NCBI RefSeq assembly: GCF_900105385.1
Contig: NZ_LT629772.1
Coordinates: forward strand, 2,108,001 to 2,172,000
DNA: 64,000 bases
Direction of reading: 5' to 3'
Source: Microlunatus soli
GTDB lineage: Bacteria > Actinomycetota > Actinomycetes > Propionibacteriales > Propionibacteriaceae
Of this stretch, positions 54,841-63,352 are shown piece after piece. Every line of letters begins with the position of its first letter. Within the stretch, counting starts at the first letter, position 1. Both the position numbers and the translations under genes were made by a program. A model generated the notes under the pieces. It was not told where the DNA came from. It saw only the letters and a list, made by a program, of their open reading frames with translations, and searched no databases.

Positions 54841-55787
54841 CCAAGACAGCTCCCCGCGACCCGAATCTCGGTGGTGTGGTCGTCGCCACCGCCCTGCCCT
54901 ACCGCGAGGACACCTCGGCGCCGGCCGGACTCGCCGTCGACCATGATCGCTTCGCCGAACACTGCAGCTGGCTGCTGGACAACGGCTGCCACGGCGTCGG
55001 TCCGAACGGATCTCTCGGCGAATACTCCTCGCTCACCGACGACGAACGCCGGCGGGTGATCAAGACCGCGGTCGCCGCCGTCGATGACCGCGGCATCGTG
55101 ATCGCCGGCGTCCATGCGCCGGGCTCGCATCTCGCCAGACACTGGGCCGAACTCGCCGCTGAGGACGGTGCCGACGCCGTGCTCTGTCTGCCGCCGACGA
55201 TGTATCGCGCCAGCCACCGACAGATCGTCGAGCACTACACCGAGGTCGCCTCGGTCGGACTGCCGGTGATGATCTACAACAACCCGATCGACACCAAGGT
55301 CGACCTGGTCCCCGAGCTGGTCGCCGAGATCAGCCAGATCGACAATGTCGTTGCGGTGAAGGAATTCTCCGGCGACGTCCGGCGCGCGTTCCGGATCGCC
55401 GAGCTCTGCGACATCGATGTCATCGCCGGTGCCGACGACGTCCTGTTCGAGCTGCTGGTGGACGGTGCGGTGGGCTGGTTCGCCGGCTTCCCGAACGCGT
55501 TCCCCGCCGAGTCGGTCGAGCTGTACGAGCTGGTCCGGGCCGGTCGGATCGACGAGGCCCGAGAGCTCTACCGCAACCTGGTGGCAGTGTTCCGCTGGGA
55601 CTCGCGGACCGAGTTCGTGCAGGCGATCAAGCTCAGCATGGACATGATCGGTCGCTACGGCGGTCCGTGCCGGCCGCCCCGCGGCGCCCTGACCGCCGAG
55701 CACGAGGCCCAGGTGCGGGCCGAGACCGAGCATGCGATCAAGGTGCTCGCCGACCGGACACCGACCGATCTGAGTCCCGTCAAGTGA
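54837..55787 (+). CDS. Dihydrodipicolinate-synthase-family lyase (pyrroline-4-hydroxy-2-carboxylate deaminase candidate)
   Basis: 316 residues, TIM-barrel class I aldolase/deaminase. Schiff-base lysine Lys175 in NVVAVKEFSGD, catalytic Tyr147 in VMIYNNP, and HGVGPNGSLGEYSSLTDDER near the N-terminus. In hydroxyproline pathways the family member (LhpC-type) deaminates delta1-pyrroline-4-hydroxy-2-carboxylate to alpha-ketoglutarate semialdehyde. The position between the dehydrogenase and the epimerase supports that role rather than lysine synthesis. GTG 54837 overlaps the upstream stop. Confidence 0.85.
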   Translation: MTKTAPRDPNLGGVVVATALPYREDTSAPAGLAVDHDRFAEHCSWLLDNGCHGVGPNGSLGEYSSLTDDERRRVIKTAVAAVDDRGIVIAGVHAPGSHLARHWAELAAEDGADAVLCLPPTMYRASHRQIVEHYTEVASVGLPVMIYNNPIDTKVDLVPELVAEISQIDNVVAVKEFSGDVRRAFRIAELCDIDVIAGADDVLFELLVDGAVGWFAGFPNAFPAESVELYELVRAGRIDEARELYRNLVAVFRWDSRTEFVQAIKLSMDMIGRYGGPCRPPRGALTAEHEAQVRAETEHAIKVLADRTPTDLSPVK

Positions 55788-55806
55788 CCTCGCAGGAAGT
55801 GCTGGC

Positions 55807-56808
55807 ATGAGAGCGTCCAAGATCATCCAGGCCATCGACACCCACACCGAAGGAATGCCGACCCGGGTCGTCACCGGCGGCGTCGGCACCATCCCCGGTG
55901 CGACGGCCAACGAGCGCCGGTTGCATTTCATGGAGCACCTTGATCATCTGCGGCACTTCCTGATGGACGAGCCGCGCGGGCACCCGGCTATGAGCGGCGC
56001 GATCCTGCAGCCGTCGACCCGGCCGGATGCCGACTGGGGTGTGGTCTACATCGAGGTCTCCGGCTGCCTGCCGATGTGCGGTCACGGCACCATCGGCGTG
56101 GCCACCGCGCTGGTCGAGGCCGGCATGGTGCCGGTGACCGAACCGGTGACCACCATCAGGCTGGACACCCCGGCCGGCCTGGTGGTGGCCCGGGTCGCGG
56201 TCTCCGACGGACACGCCGATGCGGTGACCATCGAGAACGTTCCGTCCTTCTGCGAACGGCTGGACGCCACGGTCGACGTCCCCGGTTACGGCGTCGTGCC
56301 CTACTCATTGGCCTTCGGTGGCAACTACTATGCGATGGTCGATCTGGACGCCGTCGGGCTGCCCTTCGATCGGGCAAGATCCGACGACATCCTGGCCTGC
56401 GGACTGGCGATCATGGAGGCGATCAACGGCACCGCCCCGCCCAAGCATCCGGAGATCTCCGGTGTCGACCACTGCCACCACGTCGAGTTCATCGCGCCCG
56501 GTTCGAACGCCGTACACTCCCGGCACGCGATGGCGATCCATCCTGGCTGGTTCGACCGATCCCCTTGTGGCACAGGAACCTCGGCACGAATGGCCGAGCT
56601 GTGGGCGCGCGGTGAGCTGGCCCTGGACACCGACTTCGACAACGAGTCCTTCATCGGCGGCCACTTCACCGGTCGGCTGATCGGCGAGACGGCGGTGGGC
56701 GACCGCAAGGCGGTGATCCCGACGATCACCGGACGGGCCTGGGTCAGCGGGCTGAACCAGTATCTGCTGGACCCCAGCGACCCCTTCCCCACCGGCTTCA
56801 TCTTCTGA
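55807..56808 (+). CDS. Proline racemase-family epimerase (4-hydroxyproline 2-epimerase candidate)
   Basis: 333 residues. Both catalytic cysteines are present: Cys91 in MCGHGT and Cys254 in SPCGTGTSA, so this is a two-cysteine racemase/epimerase, not the dehydratase with Thr at the first position. The family interconverts trans-4-hydroxy-L-proline and cis-4-hydroxy-D-proline (LhpA-type), or proline enantiomers. Adjacent dehydrogenase and deaminase genes favour the hydroxyproline substrate. Cytosolic, preceded by AGGAAG, 19 bp after the lyase gene. Confidence 0.9.
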   Translation: MRASKIIQAIDTHTEGMPTRVVTGGVGTIPGATANERRLHFMEHLDHLRHFLMDEPRGHPAMSGAILQPSTRPDADWGVVYIEVSGCLPMCGHGTIGVATALVEAGMVPVTEPVTTIRLDTPAGLVVARVAVSDGHADAVTIENVPSFCERLDATVDVPGYGVVPYSLAFGGNYYAMVDLDAVGLPFDRARSDDILACGLAIMEAINGTAPPKHPEISGVDHCHHVEFIAPGSNAVHSRHAMAIHPGWFDRSPCGTGTSARMAELWARGELALDTDFDNESFIGGHFTGRLIGETAVGDRKAVIPTITGRAWVSGLNQYLLDPSDPFPTGFIF

Positions 56809-56902
56809 ACGATGGCAGGTGCCGATTCTCGGCCGCCGCAGCGCACCTCGTGACCACAACCTCACACACCACGGCTTCACAGCACCACCGATTCACCGCA
56901 GC

Positions 56903-56950
56903 ACGGCAACACAGCAACACGGCAACACGGCAACACGGCAACACGGCAAG
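56903..56950. repeat. 8-bp microsatellite adjoining the permease ribosome site
   Basis: Six units of ACGGCAAC (the second reads ACAGCAAC, the last ACGGCAAG) run directly into the AAGGAG ribosome site (56948-56953) before ATG 56959. Copy-number change would lengthen the untranslated region in 8-base steps without moving the ribosome site relative to the start. Confidence 0.75.
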
Positions 56951-56958
56951 GAGCGACG

Positions 56959-58560
56959 ATGCCCCAAGCAGGTTTCAAACGGCAGGTCTCGATGCTGGAT
57001 CTGACCTTCGTCGGATTCGGCGCGATCTTCGGCTCCGGATGGCTTCTCGCGGCCGGCAAGGTGTCCGGCCTCGCCGGACCGGCGGGCTGGGTGTCCTGGG
57101 TGATCGGCGGCGTCGCCGTGTTGCTGCTCGGTCTGGTGTATGCCGAGCTCGGGGCGGCCGTACCCCGGGCGGGCGGGATCATCCGCTACCCGCTCTACTC
57201 GCACGGCCCACTACTCGGCTACCTGATGGGGTTCATCACGCTGATCGCATTCTCCAGCCTGATCGCAGTCGAGGTCGAGGCGGCACGGGAGTATGCCGCG
57301 TCCTGGTGGCCGGCGCTGACCAGACCGGACTCGACGTCTCCGACCGTGCTCGGCTGGTTCTTCCAGGTGGCGCTGTTGGTGATCTTCTTCCTGCTGAACT
57401 TCTGGACCGTGCGCACCTTCGCCAAGTCCAACACGGTGATCACGATCTTCAAGTTCGTGGTGCCGCTGGTGACCGTGGTCGCGCTGTTCACCGTCTTCAA
57501 GCCGGACAACTTCAGCTCGCACGGTTTCGCGCCGTTCGGAGCCGGCGGGATCCAGGAAGCGGTCGCCGGCGGCGGTGTGATCTTCGCCTACCTCGGCCTG
57601 CAACCGATCGTCAGTATGGCCAGTGAGGCCAAGTCTCCGCAGCGGACGATCCCGGTCGCGTTGATCTTGTCGGTGCTGCTGTCCACCATCGTCTACGTCG
57701 TGCTCCAGGTCGTCTTCATCGGCGCGCTGCCGGCCGACGGGCTCGCCGACGGATGGGCCGCGGTGCCGGACAAGTTCAGTCTGCCGTTCAAGGACATCGC
57801 GCTCGCGGCCGGGATGGGGTGGCTGGTCGTCTTCATCGTGATCGACGCGATGATCTCCCCGTCCGGTACCGGCAACATCTACATGAACTCCACCAGCCGG
57901 GTCGTCTACGGCTGGGCGCGCAACCGGACCCTGTTCGGGGTGTTCGCCAAGATCGACGAACGCTCCGGAATCCCGCGACCGGCGCTGTGGTTGACCCTGG
58001 TGCTGGCGGTCTTCTGGACCCTGCCGTTCCCGTCCTGGGATGTCTTGGTGAACGGCGTTTCCGGGGCACTGATCCTGTCCTACGCGATCGCGCCGATCTC
58101 GGCCGCGGCGTTCCGGCGCCGGTTGCCCGATCTGCATCGTCCGTTCCGGCTCCGCGCGTTTGCGGTGATCGCTCCCGCGTCGTTCGTGATCGCATCGTTC
58201 ATCGTCTACTGGACCGGTTGGAGCACGATCTGGTGGCTGATCGGATCTCAGGTGCTCCTCTTCTGCCTGTACCTGCTGTTCCGCCGCAGGGTGCCGACCG
58301 ACCAGGTGCCCTTCGGTCAGCAGATCCGTTCCTCGGTCTGGCTGATCGCCTACTACATCGCGATGTTGATCATCTCAGCACTCGGCGGGTACGGCGGCCT
58401 GGACCTGCTGCCCGCACCACTGGACCTGATCCTGGTCGGCGTGGCCGCGCTCGGCGGCTACCTGTGGTCGCTGCGCAGCGCACTGCCGGTCACCGAACTC
58501 GACGAGGACGTCGTACAGGACGACACCGACGAAGTCCCCTCGGCCCGCACCCGACAGTGA
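56959..58560 (+). CDS. APC-superfamily amino acid permease
   Basis: 533 residues with about 12 transmembrane helices from ATG 56959 (AAGGAG 5 bases upstream). APC motifs: LDLTFVGFGAIFGSGWLLAA at the N-terminus, LIAFSSLIAVEVEAA in helix 3 and FAYLGLQPIVSMASEAKSPQ in helix 6. The loop and tail end acidic (DEDVVQDDTDEV). Location at the end of the hydroxyproline gene set suggests import of hydroxyproline, proline or a related amino acid, complementing the peptide ABC importer. Confidence 0.9.
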   Translation: MPQAGFKRQVSMLDLTFVGFGAIFGSGWLLAAGKVSGLAGPAGWVSWVIGGVAVLLLGLVYAELGAAVPRAGGIIRYPLYSHGPLLGYLMGFITLIAFSSLIAVEVEAAREYAASWWPALTRPDSTSPTVLGWFFQVALLVIFFLLNFWTVRTFAKSNTVITIFKFVVPLVTVVALFTVFKPDNFSSHGFAPFGAGGIQEAVAGGGVIFAYLGLQPIVSMASEAKSPQRTIPVALILSVLLSTIVYVVLQVVFIGALPADGLADGWAAVPDKFSLPFKDIALAAGMGWLVVFIVIDAMISPSGTGNIYMNSTSRVVYGWARNRTLFGVFAKIDERSGIPRPALWLTLVLAVFWTLPFPSWDVLVNGVSGALILSYAIAPISAAAFRRRLPDLHRPFRLRAFAVIAPASFVIASFIVYWTGWSTIWWLIGSQVLLFCLYLLFRRRVPTDQVPFGQQIRSSVWLIAYYIAMLIISALGGYGGLDLLPAPLDLILVGVAALGGYLWSLRSALPVTELDEDVVQDDTDEVPSARTRQ

Positions 58561-59133
58561 TCACAACGTCGTACGGGTTCCCTCCAGCACCCCGCCGGCC
58601 AGCACGTGTCCGTCGACCACGGCGGGAAGTTGATCAACCTTCCGTAACCGGTCGATCTTGACCGTGCTGTCCAGTGCGTACAGGTGGAAGCGATAGCGGT
58701 GGGTGCCGTGCCCGGGGATCGGACTCGGCCCGAAATAGCGTGGGCGACCCGGACGGTGATGCAGATAGGCGATCCGGCGGTTGCCGGCGGTCAACGCACC
58801 CTCGGACAGCTCCGTCCCGTCCGGCGCGAAGCTGGCGACGGTGTGGATCCCGGGGGCACGAGTAGGCGTGTCGACGTCCTCGATGATCAACAACAGCGCC
58901 TCGGTGCCGGCCGGCAGCTCACTCCACTGCAGCTGCGGTGAGATGTCGTCACCGATCCCGAAGCCGCAGTGCCGGTCGGGGATCACCTCGCCGTCGGCGA
59001 ACGCGGTCGAGGTGAGCTCGATGTGTTGGTCGGTGTGGAACGCCGGCGTCCGGGTGACGCTCAACGCCTCGTCCGGGCGGCGGTCCTTCAGTGCACGTCC
59101 CAGCGGCGCGACCAAGCGCTGCAGCAGACTCAT
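58561..59133 (-). CDS. PEBP (YbhB/YbcL) family protein
   Basis: 190 residues from ATG 59133. Anion-pocket signatures of the phosphatidylethanolamine-binding-protein fold: SPQLQWSELPAGTEALLLII, EDVDTPTRAPGIHTVASF, GPSPIPGHGTHRYRFHLYAL. No signal peptide. Bacterial family members have no agreed function. The stop adjoins the permease stop (convergent), and its ATG overlaps the transporter stop upstream (ATGA). Confidence 0.85.
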   Translation of the reverse strand: MSLLQRLVAPLGRALKDRRPDEALSVTRTPAFHTDQHIELTSTAFADGEVIPDRHCGFGIGDDISPQLQWSELPAGTEALLLIIEDVDTPTRAPGIHTVASFAPDGTELSEGALTAGNRRIAYLHHRPGRPRYFGPSPIPGHGTHRYRFHLYALDSTVKIDRLRKVDQLPAVVDGHVLAGGVLEGTRTTL

Positions 59134-59993
59134 GACGGGCTCCTTCGACGCAACAGACTGGTGGTTCCGACACTGGCAGCGACGATACAGCCGACCGCCA
59201 GCCACTGCGTCGGACGGAGGAACTCGCCGATGATGATCATCGCTGCCAGCGCCGCAGCTGCGGGCTCCAAGCTCATCAGGATCCCGAAGACACCGGCCGG
59301 GATCCGGCGCAGTGCGTTCAACTCCAAGCTGTAGGGAATGACCGAGGACATCAGTCCAACCAACACGCCGGCGATCAGCAGATCCGGCTGCAGCAGCCTG
59401 CTGCCGGCGGCCATGATCGCCGGTACTGCCAATCCGATCGCTCCGACCGAGCCGGCCACTGCCAGCCCCGAGATGCCGGGCCAGCGACGACCGGTCTCCC
59501 GGCTGAGCAGGATGTAGGCGGCCCAACTCGCTGCCGCCAGCAGGGCGAACAGCACACCACCGAGCGTCAGCCCGTGTGGGGTGAAACCGAGCAGTGCGAC
59601 ACCGACGCCCGCCAACAGCACCAGCAGCACGTCCCGCGGCTTGCGCGAGCCGACGATGGCGACCGCCAACGGTCCGAGGAATTCGATGGTGACCGCAACC
59701 CCCAACGGGATCCGCGCCATCGCCTGATAGATCGAGAAGTTCATCACCGCCAGCGCACAACCGAAGCCGACCGCCACCACCATGTCCCGGCGGGTCCGGC
59801 CGCGAAACCGGGGCCGTGCGATCGCCAGCAGGATGACCGCCGTGGTGACCAGCCGCAGCCAGACGAACGCCGTCGGCGGCAACCGGCCGAACATCCCCTT
59901 GGCTGTGGCCGCACCGAGCTGCAGTGAGATGATCCCGGCGATGATCAACAACGGTGCCGGCACCCGCCGAAGGACTCCCGCCAGCCATCTCAC
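59130..59993 (-). CDS. EamA/RhaT-family transporter (DMT superfamily)
   Basis: 287 residues, ten predicted helices in two EamA repeats: the first around LQLGAATAKGMFGRLPPTAF, the second around GVLFALLAAASWAAYILLSR, ending with SLEPAAAALAAMIIIGEFLR and PTQWLAVGCIV. GTG 59993 is used because the longer upstream frame is antisense to the AraC regulator. Such RhtA/YdcZ-like proteins export amino acids or metabolites. Coupled to the PEBP gene by a four-base overlap. Confidence 0.85.
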   Translation of the reverse strand: MRWLAGVLRRVPAPLLIIAGIISLQLGAATAKGMFGRLPPTAFVWLRLVTTAVILLAIARPRFRGRTRRDMVVAVGFGCALAVMNFSIYQAMARIPLGVAVTIEFLGPLAVAIVGSRKPRDVLLVLLAGVGVALLGFTPHGLTLGGVLFALLAAASWAAYILLSRETGRRWPGISGLAVAGSVGAIGLAVPAIMAAGSRLLQPDLLIAGVLVGLMSSVIPYSLELNALRRIPAGVFGILMSLEPAAAALAAMIIIGEFLRPTQWLAVGCIVAASVGTTSLLRRRSPS

Positions 59994-60052
59994 CCGATCA
60001 CCGTAACGACCGCCCCGGCACGGAGTATCCCGAGGGATACGAGCATGTCGGA

Positions 60053-60994
60053 CTACCCGGCCGCCGGCTGTTGGCGGATCCGACGGCGGTAGCGCAGCGG
60101 CGACTCCCCCACCTCGCGCTTGAAGGCCGTACTGAAGGCACTTTCGGAGGCATAGCCCAACTCCGACGCCAGCGATCCGACCCCGACATCGCCGTGCCGC
60201 AGCGCGCGCTGCGCCAGCAGCATCCGCCACCGACTGAGATAGGTCAGCGGCGGGACTCCCGCGACCGTGCGGAAGCGCTCGGCGAAGGAGGTCCGCGACA
60301 TTCCCGCAGCCCGGGCCAGGTCCTCAAGCCCAGCCGGTCTCCCGGGCTCGCCGTGGATGATACTGAGGGCCGGCCGCAGTCGTTCGTCGCTGAGCAGCAG
60401 CAGCCATCCCGGAGGCAGATCGGTCTGCTCGACGTAGGCCCGCAGAACCTCCAGCAGCAGGAGCTGACCGTACTGTCGGATCGCGAAGGCCGAGCCCATC
60501 CTGCTGGCGGTCACCTCGTCGAACAACCGGTCCAGACTGTCCCGCAGGCCGGCCGCGGCTGCGGCCCGGACGTGCGCTACCGGCGGTAGTGCCTGCAGCA
60601 GCAGGGTCCGGCCGGCGTCGTTGAGATCGACCCGGCCGCCGACGATCACGTCGTCGAGGGTGCGGTCGGCGGCGACCAGTCGGGTGGAGGAGAAGTCCGC
60701 CTCCGGCATCACCTCGGGGCGCGCGGCGGTGACTGACCCGTCGACCGCCGTCCGGTCGACAAGCTCCACCCAGTGCCGATCGTTCAGAATGGCGACGTCA
60801 CCGGTCTCGAGGTCGATCGGCGAGTCGAGGCCGTCGGTGAGCAGCCGGGCCCGACCGCAGACAACGGCGACGAACTTCAGCGCGTCCTCGATCGGCGCGT
60901 GCGAGACCCACGGACCACGCGCCGCGAACCCGCCGGACAGCAGACTGCGGACCTCGATGAGGTCGAACACCTCGGACAACTCGTCACGCGCCAT
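60053..60994 (-). CDS. AraC-family regulator with N-terminal cupin
   Basis: 313 residues from ATG 60994. N-terminal cupin_6-type domain (LLSGGFAARGPWVSHAPIED, LETGDVAILNDRHWVEL), C-terminal double helix-turn-helix (GLEDLARAAGMSRTSFAERF, VGSLASELGYASESAFSTAF) ending GESPLRYRRR. Proteins of this layout typically control a divergent oxidoreductase, here the SDR at 61068, from the 73-bp shared promoter region. Confidence 0.9.
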   Translation of the reverse strand: MARDELSEVFDLIEVRSLLSGGFAARGPWVSHAPIEDALKFVAVVCGRARLLTDGLDSPIDLETGDVAILNDRHWVELVDRTAVDGSVTAARPEVMPEADFSSTRLVAADRTLDDVIVGGRVDLNDAGRTLLLQALPPVAHVRAAAAAGLRDSLDRLFDEVTASRMGSAFAIRQYGQLLLLEVLRAYVEQTDLPPGWLLLLSDERLRPALSIIHGEPGRPAGLEDLARAAGMSRTSFAERFRTVAGVPPLTYLSRWRMLLAQRALRHGDVGVGSLASELGYASESAFSTAFKREVGESPLRYRRRIRQQPAAG

Positions 60995-61067
60995 CTCTGT
61001 ACTATCGCGCAAAAAGGGTGGACTTCCAAGTATTCAGAGTTCAGGATGCGCGGCACAGACTGGTGCC

Positions 61068-61829
61068 ATGAGCCAATCAGCAAGCATCCCCGAGACGACC
61101 ACCACAACTGTTCTGATCACCGGCGCCAACAAGGGCCTGGGCTACGAGACGGCGCGCCGGCTGGGCGACCTCGGCTGGCGGGTCTTCCTTGCCGCACGGG
61201 ACGAGACCCGCGGACAGGAAGCCACCGACAAGCTCGCGGCAGCCGGTACGGACGCGATCTTCGTCCCGCTGGACGTCACCTCCGAGGAGTCGGTCGACGC
61301 GGCGGTCAGGCTCGTCGAGCAGCACACCGACCGACTGGACGTCCTGATCAACAATGCCGGCATCACCGGTGAGCAGGTCGGGCCGATGGACAAGGTGATC
61401 ACGCCGGAAGAAACGCTGGCCGAGCACCTCGCTCCGGTCTTCGACGTCAACGTCCTCGGCCCGGTCCGGGTCACCCACGCCTTCCTGCCCTTGCTGCGTG
61501 CAGCATCCGACCCGCGGGTGGTGATGGTCTCCAGCGGCGCCGGGTCGCTGAGCCACGCGACCAACCCGGAGCGCGGCGAGTCCGCGGTGGCGCACCTGAT
61601 GTATCCCACCTCCAAGTCGGCCCTGAACATGCTCACCGTCCAGTACGCCCACGGCATCCCCGACGTCCGCTTCAACCTGGCAGACCCCGGATTCACCTCC
61701 ACCGACCTCAACCACAACCAGGGCACCCAGACCGTCACCGAAGGTACCGATGCCATCGTCGAGTTCGCCACCGCCTCCCCCGGCCCGACCGGGCAGTACC
61801 GGGACCGGCACGGAGTCGTGCCGTGGTGA
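61068..61829 (+). CDS. Short-chain dehydrogenase/reductase
   Basis: 253 residues from ATG 61068. TTVLITGANKGLGYETARRL cofactor loop, VPLDVTSEESV, VLINNAGI and Ser in VVMVSSGAGSL are as expected. The catalytic segment is MYPTSKSALN, where YxxSK gives Tyr and Lys. The C-terminus is short (GQYRDRHGVVPW), without the usual long substrate loop; carbonyl-reductase-like. Stop overlaps the start of the M24-fold gene, so the two are co-translated. Confidence 0.87.
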   Translation: MSQSASIPETTTTTVLITGANKGLGYETARRLGDLGWRVFLAARDETRGQEATDKLAAAGTDAIFVPLDVTSEESVDAAVRLVEQHTDRLDVLINNAGITGEQVGPMDKVITPEETLAEHLAPVFDVNVLGPVRVTHAFLPLLRAASDPRVVMVSSGAGSLSHATNPERGESAVAHLMYPTSKSALNMLTVQYAHGIPDVRFNLADPGFTSTDLNHNQGTQTVTEGTDAIVEFATASPGPTGQYRDRHGVVPW

Positions 61830-63133
61830 CGACCGATTCGGTCCCCGCGCAGGAGACCGGCATCGGGCTCGGTGAGGTACCGACCCTCTCCACAGCCGAG
61901 CGTGATCGGCGTTGGGAACTGGCGCGGACGTTCATGGCCGACGAGGGTTTGGACGCCTTGCTGATCTTCGGCGAACATGAGGACGCCGGACCGGCGCCGT
62001 TCAGCTTCGACACCTGGTTCACCAACGGCAGAGCCGGGACGACCGTCGTCCTTCCTCGCAACGGCGACCCGATCTCGCTGTTCCCGATGGAGATGTTCAG
62101 CAAGGATCATCTCGAAGCGAGCAGCAGAGGCGACACGATCTGGATCCCGCCGCAGAACATTCGGGCCGCCCGTGACTCCGGTGCGATCGTCGGCACGCTG
62201 CGCGAGCTCGGGTTGGCGAAGGCAACGGTCGGTGTTGTCGGTCTGGAGCCCTATCCCCCGTGGCACCCCGAGGGCATCGTGCCCTACCGACTGTGGAGCG
62301 CCGTCCTGGCAGCGCTTCCCGCGGCCCGGTTCAGGCCGGTGGCGATGGCGCTGGCCCGGCTGATGATGCCGTTGAGCGCCGAGGAGATCGCCGTCGTCCG
62401 CCGGTCCGCGAGTATCGGCGACGCGATGGCGCGGGCGATGGTCGACACCGCTGCGGCCGGCGTCGCCGAGAGCGAGGTCTACGCGGCGGGAATGGCGACC
62501 GGGTACGCGCACGGCACGACCCCGGCGGCGATGCACTTCTGGTCCGGGCCGGACCCGCTCGCCTCCGGGCTGCCGCAGTGGAGCTACCGGCCGCAGCCGC
62601 CCCGGAGGCTGGCCGACGGTGATCTGATCTCCGCCGAAGTGTTCAGCAACGTCGGCGGCCGGCACACCCAACACCAGGTCAGCATCACGATCGGCGAACC
62701 ACACCCGGATCTGCAGCGTGCCGCGGCCGTTGCGCGCGCCGGCTACGACGCCGGTCTGGAAGCATTGCGTCCCGGTCGGACCTTCGGCGACGCCGTCGAC
62801 GCCATCCGCAGACCGTACGCCGCCGCCGACGGCTGGGAGTTCGGCCCCGCGATCCACACCCTGAACCCGATGATCGCCGCGAGCGGCTTCCCCGCCGAAG
62901 CCAGCAGGCGGCTGGCCGGAGCGGCCGACTATCCGCCGGAACGCGATCACCCGACGATGGCGAGCGACCTGGAGTTGCGGCCCGGCATGACATTCGCGCT
63001 GGAGCCCAACTATGTCGTCGGGCGACAGTTGGCCTACCTCGGCGGGACGATCATCATCGGTACGGACGAGCCGATCGAGCTCAACCCTTTCACCGCACAA
63101 CTGCTCCGAGCCGCCGGGCGCGCGAGGAGCTGA
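61826..63133 (+). CDS. M24-fold (creatinase/aminopeptidase P-like) protein lacking canonical metal ligands
   Basis: 435 residues from GTG 61826 (or GTG 61823). Two-domain layout: creatinase-like N-domain (LALARTFMADEGLDALLIFG-type opening, FGEHEDAGPAP) and a pita-bread C-domain from ~190. Where active enzymes have the two metal Asp residues, this one reads DLISAEVFSNVGGRHTQHQV; the later His motif reads GPAIHTLNP; the first Glu survives in TFALEPNYVV, and the final Glu is replaced (GGTIIIGTDEP). It may be metal-free, a lyase, or a binding protein. Coupled to the SDR. Confidence 0.78.
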   Translation: MTTDSVPAQETGIGLGEVPTLSTAERDRRWELARTFMADEGLDALLIFGEHEDAGPAPFSFDTWFTNGRAGTTVVLPRNGDPISLFPMEMFSKDHLEASSRGDTIWIPPQNIRAARDSGAIVGTLRELGLAKATVGVVGLEPYPPWHPEGIVPYRLWSAVLAALPAARFRPVAMALARLMMPLSAEEIAVVRRSASIGDAMARAMVDTAAAGVAESEVYAAGMATGYAHGTTPAAMHFWSGPDPLASGLPQWSYRPQPPRRLADGDLISAEVFSNVGGRHTQHQVSITIGEPHPDLQRAAAVARAGYDAGLEALRPGRTFGDAVDAIRRPYAAADGWEFGPAIHTLNPMIAASGFPAEASRRLAGAADYPPERDHPTMASDLELRPGMTFALEPNYVVGRQLAYLGGTIIIGTDEPIELNPFTAQLLRAAGRARS

Positions 63134-63298
63134 CCTAGGAGTTCGCTGAACAATTCGCTCGGCTGCGCGCCACGCTGCACGCACACGGGCGGCGCCGCGC
63201 CCGCTCGACGGGTCCCGGCCCGCCTTCACTCCCGCGACGTGCCCGTACACGCACATCGCGGCGCTCGCGACGAGCCAATTGTTCAGCACACTCCTCGG
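63134..63298. repeat. 165-bp element with 28-bp imperfect terminal inverted repeats
   Basis: Left end 63134-63161 and right end 63271-63298 match inverted at 24 of 28 positions, including an exact GCTGAACAATT core (63145-63155; inverse at 63277-63287). The interior is G/C-rich and partly self-complementary. It begins immediately after the M24 gene stop (63131-63133). MITE-like or a large terminator; it has no coding capacity and no visible target duplication. Confidence 0.75.
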
Positions 63299-63352
63299 CA
63301 TTGCCGACGGGCTAGCGGCTACGGTCCCCCGGTCGCGGTTAGATTGATGATC

